From Acetobacteraceae bacterium (GTDB lineage Bacteria > Pseudomonadota > Alphaproteobacteria > Acetobacterales > Acetobacteraceae): a stretch of DNA of 64,000 bases. Positions within the stretch are counted from its first letter, which is position 1, and each line of letters opens with the position of its first letter. The notes beneath the pieces are model-generated. The model had not been told where the DNA came from. It saw nothing but the letters and a program-made list of their open reading frames with translations, and did not search any database. The position numbers and the translations under genes were made by a program. The stretch lies in NCBI GenBank assembly GCA_024280945.1, contig JAMXLO010000097.1, positions 21,600 to 85,599 on the forward strand. The letters are read 5' to 3'. Positions 1 through 10,408 of this stretch are shown piece by piece.

Positions 1-629
1 CCTTGCGGACACCGCGCCATGTTGAGCGGCCCACGCACCCTGAAGAACCGGCCCTGATGGTCAAGCGGTCGCACTTTTGTCGCGTCGATGAACCGCCCGC
101 TCGCCTTTTCGGCGATAATGGCGCCGTCGTCCCAGCAGTCCCACAGACCGCGCACGACATCGACGAACTCGTTGGCACGCTGGTAGCGGAGCTCGTGTTC
201 GATGTGTTCGTCCAGGTTGAAATTCAACGCGGCCTTCGGGTTCGAGCTGGTGACCACGTTCCACGCCGCTCGTCCTCCACTGATGTGGTCGATCGAGCCG
301 AACATGCGGGCGACGTTGAACGGCTCGGAGAAGCTTGTGGAAACCGTGGCGCCAAGCCCGACATGCGTCGTGCAGGCCGCGAGTGCAGTGATCAGGGTGG
401 TCGGCTCGAAACGGCACATGAACGAAGGATGATCGGTCGGGTCCATCGCCATCGAATCGGAGATGAACACCAGATCGAACTTTCCGCGCTCGGCGATGCG
501 CGCGATCTCCTGCATCGCCGGCAGTTCCATATGCGTGGTAAACGCCCCCGGCATGCGCCAACCGGCCATGTGGTTGCCCGTGCCAAGCACGAAGACGCCG
601 AGATGCATCTGTCGCTTCGCTGCGCCCAT
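1..629 (-). CDS. NtaA/SnaA/DszA-type FMN-dependent monooxygenase (partial, C-terminus outside window)
   Basis: The protein is read from an ATG at 629 on the minus strand and runs off the left edge after about 209 codons. It begins with a short hydrophilic stretch and a 'LGVF' strand, then 'HMAGWR', a 'FMCRFEPTT' segment and an 'SEPFNVARMF' segment. It continues with 'DHISGGRAAWNVVTS', 'RYQRANEFVDVVRGLW' and 'IDATKVRPLDHQG'. These are the signatures of the luciferase-like flavin monooxygenases that oxidise nitrilotriacetate, dibenzothiophene sulfone or similar xenobiotics, using FMNH2 from a separate reductase. A strong AGGAGG lies about 12 bases before the ATG and supports this start. Family members are about 440 residues, so roughly half is visible. 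The substrate cannot be told from sequence. Confidence 0.88.
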   Translation of the reverse strand, partial: MGAAKRQMHLGVFVLGTGNHMAGWRMPGAFTTHMELPAMQEIARIAERGKFDLVFISDSMAMDPTDHPSFMCRFEPTTLITALAACTTHVGLGATVSTSFSEPFNVARMFGSIDHISGGRAAWNVVTSSNPKAALNFNLDEHIEHELRYQRANEFVDVVRGLWDCWDDGAIIAEKASGRFIDATKVRPLDHQGRFFRVRGPLNMARCPQ

Positions 630-933
630 TGCCGTTTGGCCCTCCTCCTGCTCCGCGGACTATACGCTGAATGCTCCGTCCCGCCATTCGTCTCGCCACC
701 GCCCTCTGCCTCATTGAGGATGATCGGCGGCATCGTAGTGGCTCCTTGCCCGACGATAAGCGCATGCATCCAGTTGCCCGTGCTGGGCGAAAGACTTCGT
801 TGCGACGTTGCCACGTCCCTCATAGAACGAGAGCCTGCCAGCGGCGCCTCAGCCGACCTGTTCGTTGCGCACTGTTGCTCTGCACAACTGATTGGATTAT
901 TCGGCGAACGACATCACTGGAAGGATAGCCGGC
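630..933. other. Divergent intergenic region, no gene seen
   Basis: About 300 bases separate the leftward monooxygenase from the rightward SYLF gene. Open frames crossing it on both strands have no recognisable protein character. It presumably holds both promoters. I could not identify convincing -35/-10 pairs or an operator. Confidence 0.5.
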
Positions 934-1500
934 ATGCTGTTTACACGACGCAATGTCTTTGGAGCGGCTTCTATCGCAGCGTCGGGGATGTTGCTCGCCG
1001 GTAGAGAGACATTCGCGGCATCAGATGCTGCACAGATCAGTCGTGACGCAGCCGCAGCACTACGGCGGCTCAATACGACTGATCATCGTGCAGTCGCCCT
1101 GGGCCAAAAGGCCGCCGGGATCCTGGTATTCCCGAAGATCGTGAAAGCCGGCTTCATCTTCGGCGGCCAGGGCGGCAAGGGCGTGCTGACGGAGCACGGG
1201 CGGACCCGCGGCTACTACACGATAGCTGCTGCATCATTCGGCCTGCAGGCCGGCGTGCAATGGTTCAGCTACGCCCTGTTCTTTATGGATCCACAGGCGC
1301 TCCAGTTTCTCGACAACAGCGACGGCTGGGCGATCGGTTCCGATCCCAATGTCGCTGTGATTGATCGAGGCGCCGGCGCCAACATCGACAGCACGACTCT
1401 GTCGCATAAGGTGATTGCCATACCTTTCGGGCAGAAGGGCCTGATGGCCGGCCTATCGCTGCAGGGGTCGAAGATTACGACATACAATCCCAACGCTTGA
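934..1500 (+). CDS. SYLF/YSC84-type lipid-binding protein, exported
   Basis: A 188-residue protein starting at the ATG at 934, preceded by GGAAGGA at the right distance. An upstream in-frame codon at 892 would add 14 non-conserved residues. The N-terminus has a twin-arginine-like RRNVFG followed by a hydrophobic stretch and an alanine-rich cleavage region, so it is likely exported. The body has the SYLF pattern: 'GILVFPKIVKAGFIFGGQGGKGVL', 'YYTIAAASFGLQAGVQ', a 'DGWAIGSDPNVAV' strand and a final 'KGLMAGLSLQGSKIT'. SYLF domains bind phospholipids. Bacterial versions are small periplasmic or lipid-associated proteins of poorly known role. It converges with the MucR gene, 12 bases away. Confidence 0.85.
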   Translation: MLFTRRNVFGAASIAASGMLLAGRETFAASDAAQISRDAAAALRRLNTTDHRAVALGQKAAGILVFPKIVKAGFIFGGQGGKGVLTEHGRTRGYYTIAAASFGLQAGVQWFSYALFFMDPQALQFLDNSDGWAIGSDPNVAVIDRGAGANIDSTTLSHKVIAIPFGQKGLMAGLSLQGSKITTYNPNA

Positions 1501-1512
1501 CGGCTATCCGCG

Positions 1513-1947
1513 TCAGGACAGGTCTCGGGCCGCTCTCCGCCCAAGTCGCGACTGCTGCGCTCTGGTCCTCCCCAGACCAATCTTCTTGGCCAAGCTTGAC
1601 CGCACTCTGGCATAGTTCGGCGCGACGATGGGATAGTTCGCCGGAAGCCCCCACTTCTGTCGATACTGTTCCGGCGTGAGCCGGTGGTCGGTCCCGAGGT
1701 GCCGCTTGAGCATCGAAAACTGCCTGCCGCATTCGAGGCAGATCAGATAGTCGGCCGTGACCGATCTCTTCACCGATACAGCCGGTTCAGGCGGTGGTGC
1801 GGTATCAGATGCACGCCCGACATTGCTTAGGGCGTGGTAGACTGCATCGATCAGCTTAGGCACGTCTCCCGACGCAACGGTATTGTTGGCGACATGCGCC
1901 GAGACGATTTGCGCCGCGAGGACGAGCAGCTCGTCGCGGTGGGACAT
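1513..1947 (-). CDS. MucR/Ros family transcriptional regulator
   Basis: A 144-residue protein from the ATG at 1947, with GAGGA seven bases upstream. The longer frame to 2013 lacks conservation. The N-terminal half, beginning 'MSHRDELLVLAAQIVSAHVANN', is helical, as in MucR oligomerisation regions. The C-terminal half contains the Ros-type zinc finger: 'CLECGRQFSMLKRHLGTDHRLTPEQYRQKWGLP' spread over about residues 75-110, with two Cys and two His ligands. The protein ends in a basic tail. MucR proteins act as global regulators of exopolysaccharide, motility and cell-cycle genes in alphaproteobacteria, binding AT-rich sites. Its target here is unknown. The polysaccharide cluster lies 25 kb away, so a link is only a possibility. 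Confidence 0.92.
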   Translation of the reverse strand: MSHRDELLVLAAQIVSAHVANNTVASGDVPKLIDAVYHALSNVGRASDTAPPPEPAVSVKRSVTADYLICLECGRQFSMLKRHLGTDHRLTPEQYRQKWGLPANYPIVAPNYARVRSSLAKKIGLGRTRAQQSRLGRRAARDLS

Positions 1948-2128
1948 ATAATCCTCAGAAAGTAGCGTCTGTAACTTGGTAGTATCCGTGTCTCGTCCAA
2001 GAGTGTCCGACAATGATTAATGGAATTTCATTAGGCGATCGGCCCCTTGCCCTGACACCAAACCTGTCGACCTCGCGACCTCGACCGAAATACCCGGCGG
2101 TGATACGGAAACCAGGCGAGGAAATGCC

Positions 2129-3139
2129 ATGCCAACTACTGTGTACTTTGCGACAAATCGGCTGGTGACCAACCCGGCGGACCCCATCAACGGCTATCTG
2201 CCGGTAATGGTGCCTCCATTGAGCCCCGATCAGATGACTTACGGAACAGCGTTTGTCGACGGAATCGACATCGCCACGGGGGCTCAGGGTGTCGTGTCGC
2301 AAATTGCGACCACGAACAAAGGCGCCTTCCCCCCACAGGCGCTCGCCGACCTCTCGTCGGGCCGGGACATGCTTGTCTTCATACACGGCTTCGACAATAC
2401 GTTCTCGGATGCTATCACGCGCGCCGCGTTCAACAGGGAATGGCTGGCTGCTTCTGGTCAACCCGCTACAGATACGACTATTGTCGCCTTCAGCTGGCCT
2501 TCGCTTGGAAAGCTGGTTACGCCGCCGATACTCCAGGGTGACTATCGATCCGATCAAACAATGGCCAGGAACTCTGGCATTCACTTGATGTCGTTCCTGG
2601 CCGCTTTAAACCCGATCCTTCGCACGAACGGGCGCCTTTCCACCTTGCTGGCGCACAGCATGGGGAACCTCGCCTTGGAATCTGCCGTGGAAAACTGGTT
2701 CCTGCATCAGAATGCAGCGGACAGGATGTTCAACGTGACGCTTCTGGCGGCCGCTGATTGCCGTTACGACTCGTTCGATCTACCGCCTCCGGGAGGTTTC
2801 AGCCGGCTCCCGGATCTGAGCGAGCGCATCTCGATCTACTATAGCCAGGTCGACGATGTCCTGAAGCTGAGCATGGTTGTGAACTTTGCCAAGCGCCTGG
2901 GGCAGGACGGCCCCCACAACATGGCCGATACGACCGCGTTCCCACCCAGCGTATACACCATGGTCGATTGCAGCGGCTATCGCGATTACGACTTCAATTT
3001 CATGACTTCGCACCAGTACTACAGGATGTCGCCATCTGTACGCAGCATCATCGCCTCGGACATGAGTCGCAGTGCTCAAGCCTCGACGGCTGTGGCAAGT
3101 GCAGCGCCAGCGCCACGGCGGAGAAAGAGAACCGCTTAG
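2129..3139 (+). CDS. DUF900-type alpha/beta hydrolase
   Basis: A 336-residue protein with a clear GAGGA seven bases before the ATG. It carries the DUF900 pattern: 'TVYFATNR' at the very start, 'DMLVFIHGFDNTFSDAITRAA' around residues 85-105, and a nucleophile elbow 'AHSMGN' with Ser177. A loop containing 'GPHNM' late in the protein may hold the catalytic His. The tail (about 20 residues, Ala- and Arg-rich) is low complexity. No signal peptide is evident. The family contains predicted esterases and lipases of unknown substrate. The YoaK gene follows after 13 bases, so they probably share a transcript. Confidence 0.8.
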   Translation: MPTTVYFATNRLVTNPADPINGYLPVMVPPLSPDQMTYGTAFVDGIDIATGAQGVVSQIATTNKGAFPPQALADLSSGRDMLVFIHGFDNTFSDAITRAAFNREWLAASGQPATDTTIVAFSWPSLGKLVTPPILQGDYRSDQTMARNSGIHLMSFLAALNPILRTNGRLSTLLAHSMGNLALESAVENWFLHQNAADRMFNVTLLAAADCRYDSFDLPPPGGFSRLPDLSERISIYYSQVDDVLKLSMVVNFAKRLGQDGPHNMADTTAFPPSVYTMVDCSGYRDYDFNFMTSHQYYRMSPSVRSIIASDMSRSAQASTAVASAAPAPRRRKRTA

Positions 3140-3152
3140 TCCGGCTGAAAAC

Positions 3153-3815
3153 ATGCGCCGGAGCGGCGAGTGGCCTAAGACAAGCTATCAAGTGCGACCG
3201 CTGGCGCTCGCCGTATGCCTGGCGGCGCTGGCCGGCTATGTCGATGCGCTGGGCTTCCTGTTCATGCGCGGTCTCTACGTATCATTCATGAGCGGCAATT
3301 CTACCCGGCTTGCCACCGATCTCGGCCATGCCGACTGGCACGCGGCGGCAACGACCGCAACTTTGATCGGTGCGTTCGTGATCGGCGTCATCCTTGGCCA
3401 GGTGATCGCAGCCCGCAATGTGGCTCTGGACCTCGCCGCGGTCGGCATCCTGCTCGCCGCCGCCGGAGGACTCTATCAGCTGGGCTTTCCCTCGGCTGTG
3501 ACCGTACTCATGGCCTTGGCGATGGGGATGGAGAATTGTGCGCTTGAGCGCGACGGCGACGTGACCCTCAGCCTCACCTACGTCACCGGTACCCTGGTGA
3601 AACTGGGCCGAGGGCTGGCCGCGGCTCTGCAGGGCCGGGACTGGTTTGGCTGGCTCCCCTATCTGCTGCTGTGGTGCGGCTTCGGTTTCGGCGGCATCAC
3701 CGGCGCGATCGTCTTCGGCACCTGGGGCCTCGATGGCGTTTGGTTCGCATCCTGTGCGGCGTTCCTGCTGATCCCGGCCTCGCTCTGGCTGTGCCGTCCA
3801 CCCCCGGTCGCCTGA
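3153..3815 (+). CDS. YoaK family (DUF1275) membrane protein
   Basis: A 220-residue integral membrane protein. I choose the ATG at 3153 because the 27 codons in front of it overlap the end of the hydrolase gene and are hydrophilic and unlike the family. It has about six hydrophobic segments and the family landmarks 'AALAGYVDALGFL', 'YVSFMSGNSTRLA' and 'MGMENCALERDGDVTLSLTYVTGTLVKLGRGL'. DUF1275/YoaK proteins are widespread small inner-membrane proteins, possibly transporters, with no established substrate. It is preceded immediately by the hydrolase gene and followed by about 220 bases without a clear gene. Confidence 0.85.
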   Translation: MRRSGEWPKTSYQVRPLALAVCLAALAGYVDALGFLFMRGLYVSFMSGNSTRLATDLGHADWHAAATTATLIGAFVIGVILGQVIAARNVALDLAAVGILLAAAGGLYQLGFPSAVTVLMALAMGMENCALERDGDVTLSLTYVTGTLVKLGRGLAAALQGRDWFGWLPYLLLWCGFGFGGITGAIVFGTWGLDGVWFASCAAFLLIPASLWLCRPPPVA

Positions 3816-4038
3816 TGCAATGTTCGGGTTGGACACGCTCAGTGGATGCGGTTCGTCGGGCTGCCAACCTTCTTCACCGTAGCTCTGACGCCGACGCCTT
3901 CTGGGTGGCCCGAACTCGCAGCACAGGCCACAATGATTCCCTCAGGCCGAAGAGCGGTGGTATTCTGGTCGGCAACGGCGCAGGCAGGGCTGCAACCTGA
4001 CCTGCGCATCGCCCGATCAGTGGGCGCGGGGGGCCTTG

Positions 4039-7000
4039 ATGAGCGCGTCAGTAGACCAGGAATTGGCAGACCTTCGCCGCGCCAATGCAGAATTGCGGAA
4101 CGAGCGAGATGCCGCGCTGGTGCAGCTGCGAGCGAGCACGGCAACGTTGGCGCGGCGCAACAGCGAATACAGCGAGCGAACCGCTCATCAATCTGCGGTC
4201 GCCGACGTCCTGAAGGCAATGTCTGACTCGCTCGGCGATCCGCAGCCGGTATTCGATCTTATTGTGCAACGGGCGCGGGATCTATGTGACGCTTACGATG
4301 CAACAATCTACGAGTTCGATGGCACGCTGATCCATCATCGTGCGGCGACCGGTGTCAGCGACGATGCCACGGTTCGGAAGCAAGTGGCGGCAACGTACCC
4401 GATGCCGCCGACTCGCGACAGCCCCGCAGGCCACGCGATCCTGGAGCGTCGGATCATTCGCATCGATGACCTGGAGTCAGAGCCGGGTCTGCACTCGATT
4501 TTTCGGCGCCAAACCGCAAAGTCGGCAGTGATACTGCCACTTTTGCGGGGCGACGTGGCCATGGGCGCACTCTCCATGGGCAGCCGCGAGCGTGGCGGTT
4601 TTTCCGACAGCCAGGTCGCCCTGCTGCGAACCTTCGCCGAGCAGGCGGTGATCGCCATCAGCAGCGCCGGGACTTATCGCGAGTTGCAGACGCGGACTGC
4701 CGCGCTGGCACAGCGGAACACCGAGTATGGTGAGCGGATAGAGCACCAGTCCGCTACCATCGACGTGCTGAAGGCCATGGCGGCGTCGCCTGGTGATGCG
4801 CAGCCGGTGTTCGATCTGATCACTCGGCGCGCAAGGGATCTCTGCAACGCTCCGTCAGTCGTACTCTTTGAATACGATGGCGAGCTTGTCTACCTGCGCT
4901 CAGAATGCGGCACCGTGTCCGGCTCAGGGCGAGACGCGTTCGAGGCCTATAAGCGCCTGTTTCCCATGGTTCCAACGCGCGCATCGATTTCCTGTCGCGC
5001 CATGCTGGAGCGTCACATCATCCATATACGGGACATGAAAAATGAACCTGGCTTGCTAGGGGTCGTCCGGGATTTACGTCACAGCTCCAACTTGGTCATC
5101 CCACTCATGCGAGGGGATGCTGCAATCGGCGCCGTTTCGCTCTCCAGTTGGGACGTCGGAGGATTCTCCGATAGCCAAGTTGCATTGATGAAGACATTCG
5201 CCGAGCAGGCGGTGATCGCCATCACCAGCGCCGAAACGTATCGCGAGCTTCAGGCACGCACGAGTGATCTTGAGGAGTCGCTCGACTACCAGACCGCGAT
5301 AAGCGACGTGTTGCGCGTGATCAGCGGCTCAACTTTCGACCTTGCGCCCGTATTTGGGACTGTTGCGGCGACCGCAGTGCGGCTCTGCCGCGCCCACCAG
5401 GCCGGTATGTACCTGCGTCAAGACGGCGAATATCGCTGGGCCGGCGGCTTTTCTCAACTGCCGGATTACGAAAAGATTGAACGCGAGGTCAGAATCCAGC
5501 CAGGCAGCGGCACGCTGGTCGGTCGCGTGGCACTGGAAGGTCGTGCCGTGCAAATTCTCGACGCCTGGACCGACCCGCTCTACGAGGCAAAAGAAGACGC
5601 ACGGGTGGGGGCCATCCATACGCTGCTGGGCGTGCCGCTGTTGCGCGACGGACAGACCGTCGGGGTCATTGGCATTGGCCGCCAGACGATTGAACCCTTC
5701 ACCGAGCGGCAGATCGAACTCGTCAGCACCTTTGCTGACCAGGCGGTGATCGCCATCGAGAATGCACGGCTGCTCGGCGAATTGCGCGAGGCGCTGGCGC
5801 AGCAGACGGCCACGGCCGAAGTGCTGCAGGTGATCAACACCTCGCCAGGCAACCTGGCACCGGTGTTCGACACGATATTGGAGAAGGCGCACATCGTGTG
5901 CGGAGCAGAGTACGGTGCACTGCTGACCTATGATGGTGAACTCTTCTGGCCGGCGGCGATGCACGGAGATCGTTTGGCCAGTTCCGACAGTTTTCGGCGT
6001 GGTATCCGTCCGGGCTTCGGGTTCAGCAAATTACTGCGCGGTGAACGTCTCCTCCACATACACGATATGGCGGAACTTGCGGCAAAGATGCCCGAAGACC
6101 CCGTTCCCCGAGCGTTGGTCGCGGTTAACGGCGTTCGCACGCAACTTGTTATACCGCTGCGCCGGGACGACAAGCTGCTTGGAGTCATCACGGCAAACCG
6201 GCGAGAGGTTCGTCCCTTCACGGAAAAGGAAATCAGGCTCCTGGAGAACTTCGCTGGCCAGGCCGTCATCGCCATGGAAAATGCGCGCCTGATCACCGAG
6301 ACGCGCGAGGCGCTGGAACAGCAGACTGCAATGGCCGACGTGCTGCAGGTTATCAACGCGTCACCTGGCGATCTCGAGCCTGTGTTCGACGTGATACTCG
6401 AAAAGGCAGTCAGCCTGTGTGAGGCATCTCTCGGCGTCTTGCACCGATACGACGCGGGAGTGATGCTGCCGTTGGCTGCCCGAGGCCCGTCCGACATGAC
6501 AGGAGCCGTGCTGCGGACTCCCCTCAAGGTCGATCTGGGCACCGCCGTCGAACGCCTGCTGCATGGCGAGAGTGTGGTCCACATCGCAGATGTCACCGAC
6601 ACCGAAACATACCGCGCAGGTGTGCCTTCACGACTGAAGCTTGTCGAGATGACGAGCGCGCGCACCGCACTCTGGGTGGCCCTGCGCAAAGACGCTTCGT
6701 TCATCGGCACGCTGGTCATCTACCGCACCGAAGTTCGCCCCTTCTCTGCCAAGGAAGTCGCTCTGGTAGAAAACTTCGCCGCCCAGGCGGTGATCGCGAT
6801 GGAGAATGCGCGACTGCTTGATGAGCTTCGCGCCCGCACCGCAGAACTCGCTAGGCGCAACAGCGAATACGGCGAGCGTATCGAGCATCAGTCCGCGACG
6901 ATCGACGTGCTCAAGGCGATGTCTGCCTCGCCCGGTGATGCACACCCAGTTTTCCGGCTGATCGTAGAGCGGGCACGGACGTTCTGCGACGCCGATGGCG

Positions 7001-8754
7001 CGACTCTTGCCCTGCTCGACAGCGACACACTGCACCTACAGGCGTATACTGGATTTTTCGACTTGGACTACGAGGCACAGTTTCCGCGGCCGGTCAGCAG
7101 GACAACGATGTTCGGCCGAGCGATCCTTGCGCGTGATGTCGTGCAGACAGCAGACGTGTCAGTCGATCCCAACCACTACATGAGCGGGAGGACCCAGCGC
7201 GCGATCATTGCGGTGCCACTGCTTCGCGCCGGCGCGCCGATCGGCGCTATCGCCATAGGACGAGGCAAGCCGGGGGAATTTTCCGCAACCGAGGTGGAAC
7301 TCCTGCGGACATTTGCCGAGCAGGCGGTCATCGCGATCAGCAGCGCAGAGACGTTCGAAGAGCTGCAGCGCCGCACCGGTGAACTGACCCGCTCGGTCGG
7401 TGAACTCCGGGCACTTGAGGAGGTCCTGCGCGCTGTCAACTCCTCGCTCGACCTCGACACCGTGCTCGCCACGATCATCAGCCGCGCCGTACAACTTTCG
7501 AGCGCCGATGAAGGCACGATCTACGAATTCGACGATGCGCAGGGCGTATTCGTGCCAAAATCCGGCTACGGCATGAGCACCGAATGGCTCGCGCAATTGC
7601 GCGACCGGCGGATTCGTATCGGCGAGACCCCGCTCGGCCGCAGCGCGGCGGCTCGGGCGACGCTGCACATCGCGGATCTGGCGGAAGAGCCGGACGACGA
7701 GTCGAAGCACGAGCTCATGGCGCGCGGTGTTCGCGCGATGCTCGCCGTACCGCTGCTGAAAGAAGACAAGGTCATCGGCGGCCTGGTGATCCGTCGCTAC
7801 ACCGCAGGCGGGTTCAGCGCCTCGACCGCCACGTTGCTGCAAACTTTCGCCGGCCAGTGCGTGTTGGCGATCGAGAATGCGCGCCTGTTCCGTGACGCGG
7901 AACGCGAGCGCGCCGCTGCCGAAACCGCGCTGGCAGATCTGCGCCGCGCCCAGGACCGGCTGGTGCAGTCGGAAAAGATGGCCTCGCTCGGCCAGCTCAC
8001 CGCCGGGATTGCGCACGAGATCAAGAACCCGCTCAACTTCGTCAACAACTTCGCCGAGCTCTCGGTCGATCTGTTGGACGAGCTGCAGGACGCGGTAACC
8101 AGCAATCTGGCGACTGAGACAGACGAAATCGCTACCTTGCTCAAAAGCAACCTGGCGAGAATCGTCGAGCACGGCAGGCGGGCGGACAGCATCGTGAAGA
8201 ATATGCTGCTGCATTCACGCTCCGGACCCAGCGAACACCGCCTGATCGACCTTAACGGTGTGGTCGAGGAGGCACTGAACCTTGCATACCACGGCGCACG
8301 AGCGGAGACGCCCGGATTCAACATCACCATGAGAAACCAGCTCGACCCGGCTGCCGGCATGGTCGAGATGTTTCCGCAGGATTTTACCCGTGTGATGCTG
8401 AACCTGATAGCAAACGGGTTTTACGCTGCGCGGCAGCGCGCGGCGCAGAACGGAGATGGCGCCCTCGAGCCTACGCTGACATTGATTACACATGATCTAG
8501 GTGATCAGGTGGAAATCCGCGTGCGTGATAACGGCACCGGCATCCCAGGTGACGTGCGCGACAAGATCTTCGAGCCTTTCTTTACCACCAAGCCTGCCGG
8601 CGAGGGCACTGGGCTCGGCTTGTCGCTAAGCTACGACATCGTGGTCAAACAACATGGGGGGCAATTCATCGTGGACAGCCGTCCAAACGAATTCACCGAG
8701 TTTCGCATTGTGCTTCCCCGCCGTTTGGCGACGAACGGAGGAGACAGCGCATGA
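4039..8754 (+). CDS. Multi-GAF (seven-domain) sensor histidine kinase
   Basis: A very long soluble sensor kinase of about 1571 residues with no membrane segments. Seven GAF domains lie at roughly residues 69-216, 255-404, 435-579, 607-754, 780-927, 970-1107 and 1137-1284. Each ends in a variant of 'FAEQAVIAI' followed by a short coiled linker. Linkers 1, 2 and 6 resemble each other (SEYxER..HQSA..DVLKAM), as do 4 and 5 (QQTAxAxVLQVIN), indicating internal duplication. The transmitter follows: HisKA with '[12 protein letters not shown]' (phospho-acceptor His1326), N-box near 1455, 'DNGTGIP' near 1498 and 'GTGLGLSL' near 1523. The stop overlaps the next start (ATGA), so it is coupled to two receiver genes. 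Ligands are unknown. The start is ATG 4039; a TTG one codon earlier is less likely. Confidence 0.95.
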   Translation: MSASVDQELADLRRANAELRNERDAALVQLRASTATLARRNSEYSERTAHQSAVADVLKAMSDSLGDPQPVFDLIVQRARDLCDAYDATIYEFDGTLIHHRAATGVSDDATVRKQVAATYPMPPTRDSPAGHAILERRIIRIDDLESEPGLHSIFRRQTAKSAVILPLLRGDVAMGALSMGSRERGGFSDSQVALLRTFAEQAVIAISSAGTYRELQTRTAALAQRNTEYGERIEHQSATIDVLKAMAASPGDAQPVFDLITRRARDLCNAPSVVLFEYDGELVYLRSECGTVSGSGRDAFEAYKRLFPMVPTRASISCRAMLERHIIHIRDMKNEPGLLGVVRDLRHSSNLVIPLMRGDAAIGAVSLSSWDVGGFSDSQVALMKTFAEQAVIAITSAETYRELQARTSDLEESLDYQTAISDVLRVISGSTFDLAPVFGTVAATAVRLCRAHQAGMYLRQDGEYRWAGGFSQLPDYEKIEREVRIQPGSGTLVGRVALEGRAVQILDAWTDPLYEAKEDARVGAIHTLLGVPLLRDGQTVGVIGIGRQTIEPFTERQIELVSTFADQAVIAIENARLLGELREALAQQTATAEVLQVINTSPGNLAPVFDTILEKAHIVCGAEYGALLTYDGELFWPAAMHGDRLASSDSFRRGIRPGFGFSKLLRGERLLHIHDMAELAAKMPEDPVPRALVAVNGVRTQLVIPLRRDDKLLGVITANRREVRPFTEKEIRLLENFAGQAVIAMENARLITETREALEQQTAMADVLQVINASPGDLEPVFDVILEKAVSLCEASLGVLHRYDAGVMLPLAARGPSDMTGAVLRTPLKVDLGTAVERLLHGESVVHIADVTDTETYRAGVPSRLKLVEMTSARTALWVALRKDASFIGTLVIYRTEVRPFSAKEVALVENFAAQAVIAMENARLLDELRARTAELARRNSEYGERIEHQSATIDVLKAMSASPGDAHPVFRLIVERARTFCDADGATLALLDSDTLHLQAYTGFFDLDYEAQFPRPVSRTTMFGRAILARDVVQTADVSVDPNHYMSGRTQRAIIAVPLLRAGAPIGAIAIGRGKPGEFSATEVELLRTFAEQAVIAISSAETFEELQRRTGELTRSVGELRALEEVLRAVNSSLDLDTVLATIISRAVQLSSADEGTIYEFDDAQGVFVPKSGYGMSTEWLAQLRDRRIRIGETPLGRSAAARATLHIADLAEEPDDESKHELMARGVRAMLAVPLLKEDKVIGGLVIRRYTAGGFSASTATLLQTFAGQCVLAIENARLFRDAERERAAAETALADLRRAQDRLVQSEKMASLGQLTAGIAHEIKNPLNFVNNFAELSVDLLDELQDAVTSNLATETDEIATLLKSNLARIVEHGRRADSIVKNMLLHSRSGPSEHRLIDLNGVVEEALNLAYHGARAETPGFNITMRNQLDPAAGMVEMFPQDFTRVMLNLIANGFYAARQRAAQNGDGALEPTLTLITHDLGDQVEIRVRDNGTGIPGDVRDKIFEPFFTTKPAGEGTGLGLSLSYDIVVKQHGGQFIVDSRPNEFTEFRIVLPRRLATNGGDSA

Positions 8755-9149
8755 TCGTCAGGGTGCTGGTGGTAGATGACGAACCCGATGTGGAAGCACT
8801 GTTTCGGCAGCAGTTCCGCCGAGAGGTGCGGCAAGGCGTGTATCTCCTCGACTTCGCGCTGTCCGGCGAGGAGGCGCTGAACAAGCTTGATGGCTGCATC
8901 GGACAGCAGATCATCCTGTTGGTATCCGACATCAATATGCCCGGGATGAACGGGCTGGATCTGATCCCTAAGGTTAAGGCGCGTCGCCCTGACCTCCCGG
9001 TATTCATGATCTCGGCCTATGGCGATCCCGACAGGGTCCGGACGGCAATGGAGCGGGGCGCCAGCAAATTCCTCACCAAGCCGGTAGACTTCCCGCAACT
9101 GAAGCGGGACGTGTCACGTGTCGTTGCCGATGCCACGGCCAGCGGATGA
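8751..9149 (+). CDS. Single-domain response regulator
   Basis: A 132-residue stand-alone receiver. It shows the acidic pair in 'VVDDEPD', the phospho-acceptor Asp in '[12 protein letters not shown]', the switch Ser in 'MISAYGD' and the conserved Lys in 'FLTKPVD'. There is no output domain, so it must act by protein contact or as a phosphate relay or sink. It starts inside the stop of the seven-GAF kinase and its own stop overlaps the next start, both as ATGA. The three proteins are therefore almost certainly made together, with this one between kinase and cyclase. Confidence 0.95.
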   Translation: MIVRVLVVDDEPDVEALFRQQFRREVRQGVYLLDFALSGEEALNKLDGCIGQQIILLVSDINMPGMNGLDLIPKVKARRPDLPVFMISAYGDPDRVRTAMERGASKFLTKPVDFPQLKRDVSRVVADATASG

Positions 9150-10396
9150 CGGCTCGAATTCTCGTTGTCGACGACGAACCTGATCTGGAACTGCTGATCC
9201 TTCAGCGGTTCCGGCGGCAGATTCGTGACGATGAGTTCAGTTTCACCTTCGCCGATGACGGCGTGAACGCGCTCGCCAAGCTCGATGCCGATCCAGACAT
9301 CGATATGTTGTTGTGCGACATCAACATGCCGCGGATGGATGGACTTACCCTACTCGGCCGGCTGCAGGAACGCGAAGGCCATCCAGCGACGGTGATCGTC
9401 TCGGCTTATGGCGACATGGCGAACATTCGCACCGCGATGAATCGCGGCGCTTTCGACTTTGTCACCAAGCCGATCGATTTTGCCGATCTGGAAGCCACCA
9501 TCGCGAAGACCCTGCGCAACCTGGAGATCACGCGCGGATATCAGCGGCGCCAGCAGGAGGCGGAACGCGCGCGGGCGCAGCTCTCACGGCACTTTTCACC
9601 AAGGCTCGCCGACCTGCTCGCTGCCGAAGCCGAGCACATGAAGCTCGATGCGCAATGGCGGGACATCACGTCGATGTTTACGGACATCGCCAGCTTTACC
9701 TCGCTGGCCGAAGTACTGCCGCCCGACACCATGGGACCGCTCGTCAACGAATATCTGACGGGCATGACGGAAATCGTGTTTGAAAATGGCGGTACGCTGA
9801 TGAACATCGTCGGCGATGCGCTCATCATGATGTTCGGTGCGCCCGCCGACCAGCCAGACCATGCCGAGCGCGCTGTAGCCTGCGCGCTGTCGCTCGATGC
9901 CTACGCCGGCGCCTTCCGAGCACGGTGGGGCGACAAGGGAGTGCCGATCGGCGTGACCCGCATCGGAATCAACTCGGGACCGGCACTGGTCGGCAATTTC
10001 GGCGGAGGTGGGTTCTTCAACTACGCAGCCTATGGCGACACTCTCAGCATCGCCGCGCGCCTGGAGACGGCAAACAAGCAACTTGGCACGCGCATTTGCG
10101 TCAGCGACAGTGTGGTGCAGCGGATCCCGGGCTTCCGCGGTCGTCCCGTCGGTCACGTGACGCTGCGTGGCCGCAGTGAAGCATTGACGGCACATGAGCC
10201 GCTGACAGAGGAGCGGCATGCCGATCCGCTGACATGCGAATATCGGGCCGCCTACGCCAAGATCGAAGCATGCGACCCGGCCGCGCTGTCCTCCTTCGCC
10301 GCCCTGCTTGGACGCGACAGCAACGATGGCCTGGTAAGCTTCCATTTGAAGCGGCTGCTTGCCGGTGCTACCGGCATTGCGGTGGCACTCGACTGA
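9146..10396 (+). CDS. Response regulator with class III nucleotide cyclase-like output domain
   Basis: A 416-residue protein. Residues 1-125 form a complete receiver ('VVDDEPD', Asp in '[12 protein letters not shown]', 'VSAYGD', 'FVTKPID'). A coiled linker follows ('[20 protein letters not shown]'), then a class III adenylate/guanylate cyclase fold from about residue 170. Metal-binding Asp180 ('FTDIASFT') and Asp224 ('[12 protein letters not shown]') are present, as are purine-side Asp298 and transition-state Arg305 ('[11 protein letters not shown]'). The lysine that normally contacts adenine is Asn220, and the transition-state asparagine is Ser301. Activity and nucleotide preference are therefore uncertain. 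It is translationally coupled to the receiver and kinase genes upstream and converges on the NCS2-fusion gene 12 bases away. Confidence 0.92.
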   Translation: MTARILVVDDEPDLELLILQRFRRQIRDDEFSFTFADDGVNALAKLDADPDIDMLLCDINMPRMDGLTLLGRLQEREGHPATVIVSAYGDMANIRTAMNRGAFDFVTKPIDFADLEATIAKTLRNLEITRGYQRRQQEAERARAQLSRHFSPRLADLLAAEAEHMKLDAQWRDITSMFTDIASFTSLAEVLPPDTMGPLVNEYLTGMTEIVFENGGTLMNIVGDALIMMFGAPADQPDHAERAVACALSLDAYAGAFRARWGDKGVPIGVTRIGINSGPALVGNFGGGGFFNYAAYGDTLSIAARLETANKQLGTRICVSDSVVQRIPGFRGRPVGHVTLRGRSEALTAHEPLTEERHADPLTCEYRAAYAKIEACDPAALSSFAALLGRDSNDGLVSFHLKRLLAGATGIAVALD

Positions 10397-10408
10397 GATG
10401 GCGTCCTA

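Noticed and set aside
3..1004. Long plus-strand open frame over the left edge
   Set aside because: It is antisense to the clear FMN monooxygenase, has no domain character and is a GC-rich shadow.
3816..4038. Open frames on both strands before the multi-GAF kinase gene
   Set aside because: They overlap the kinase start, mirror each other and have no recognisable content.
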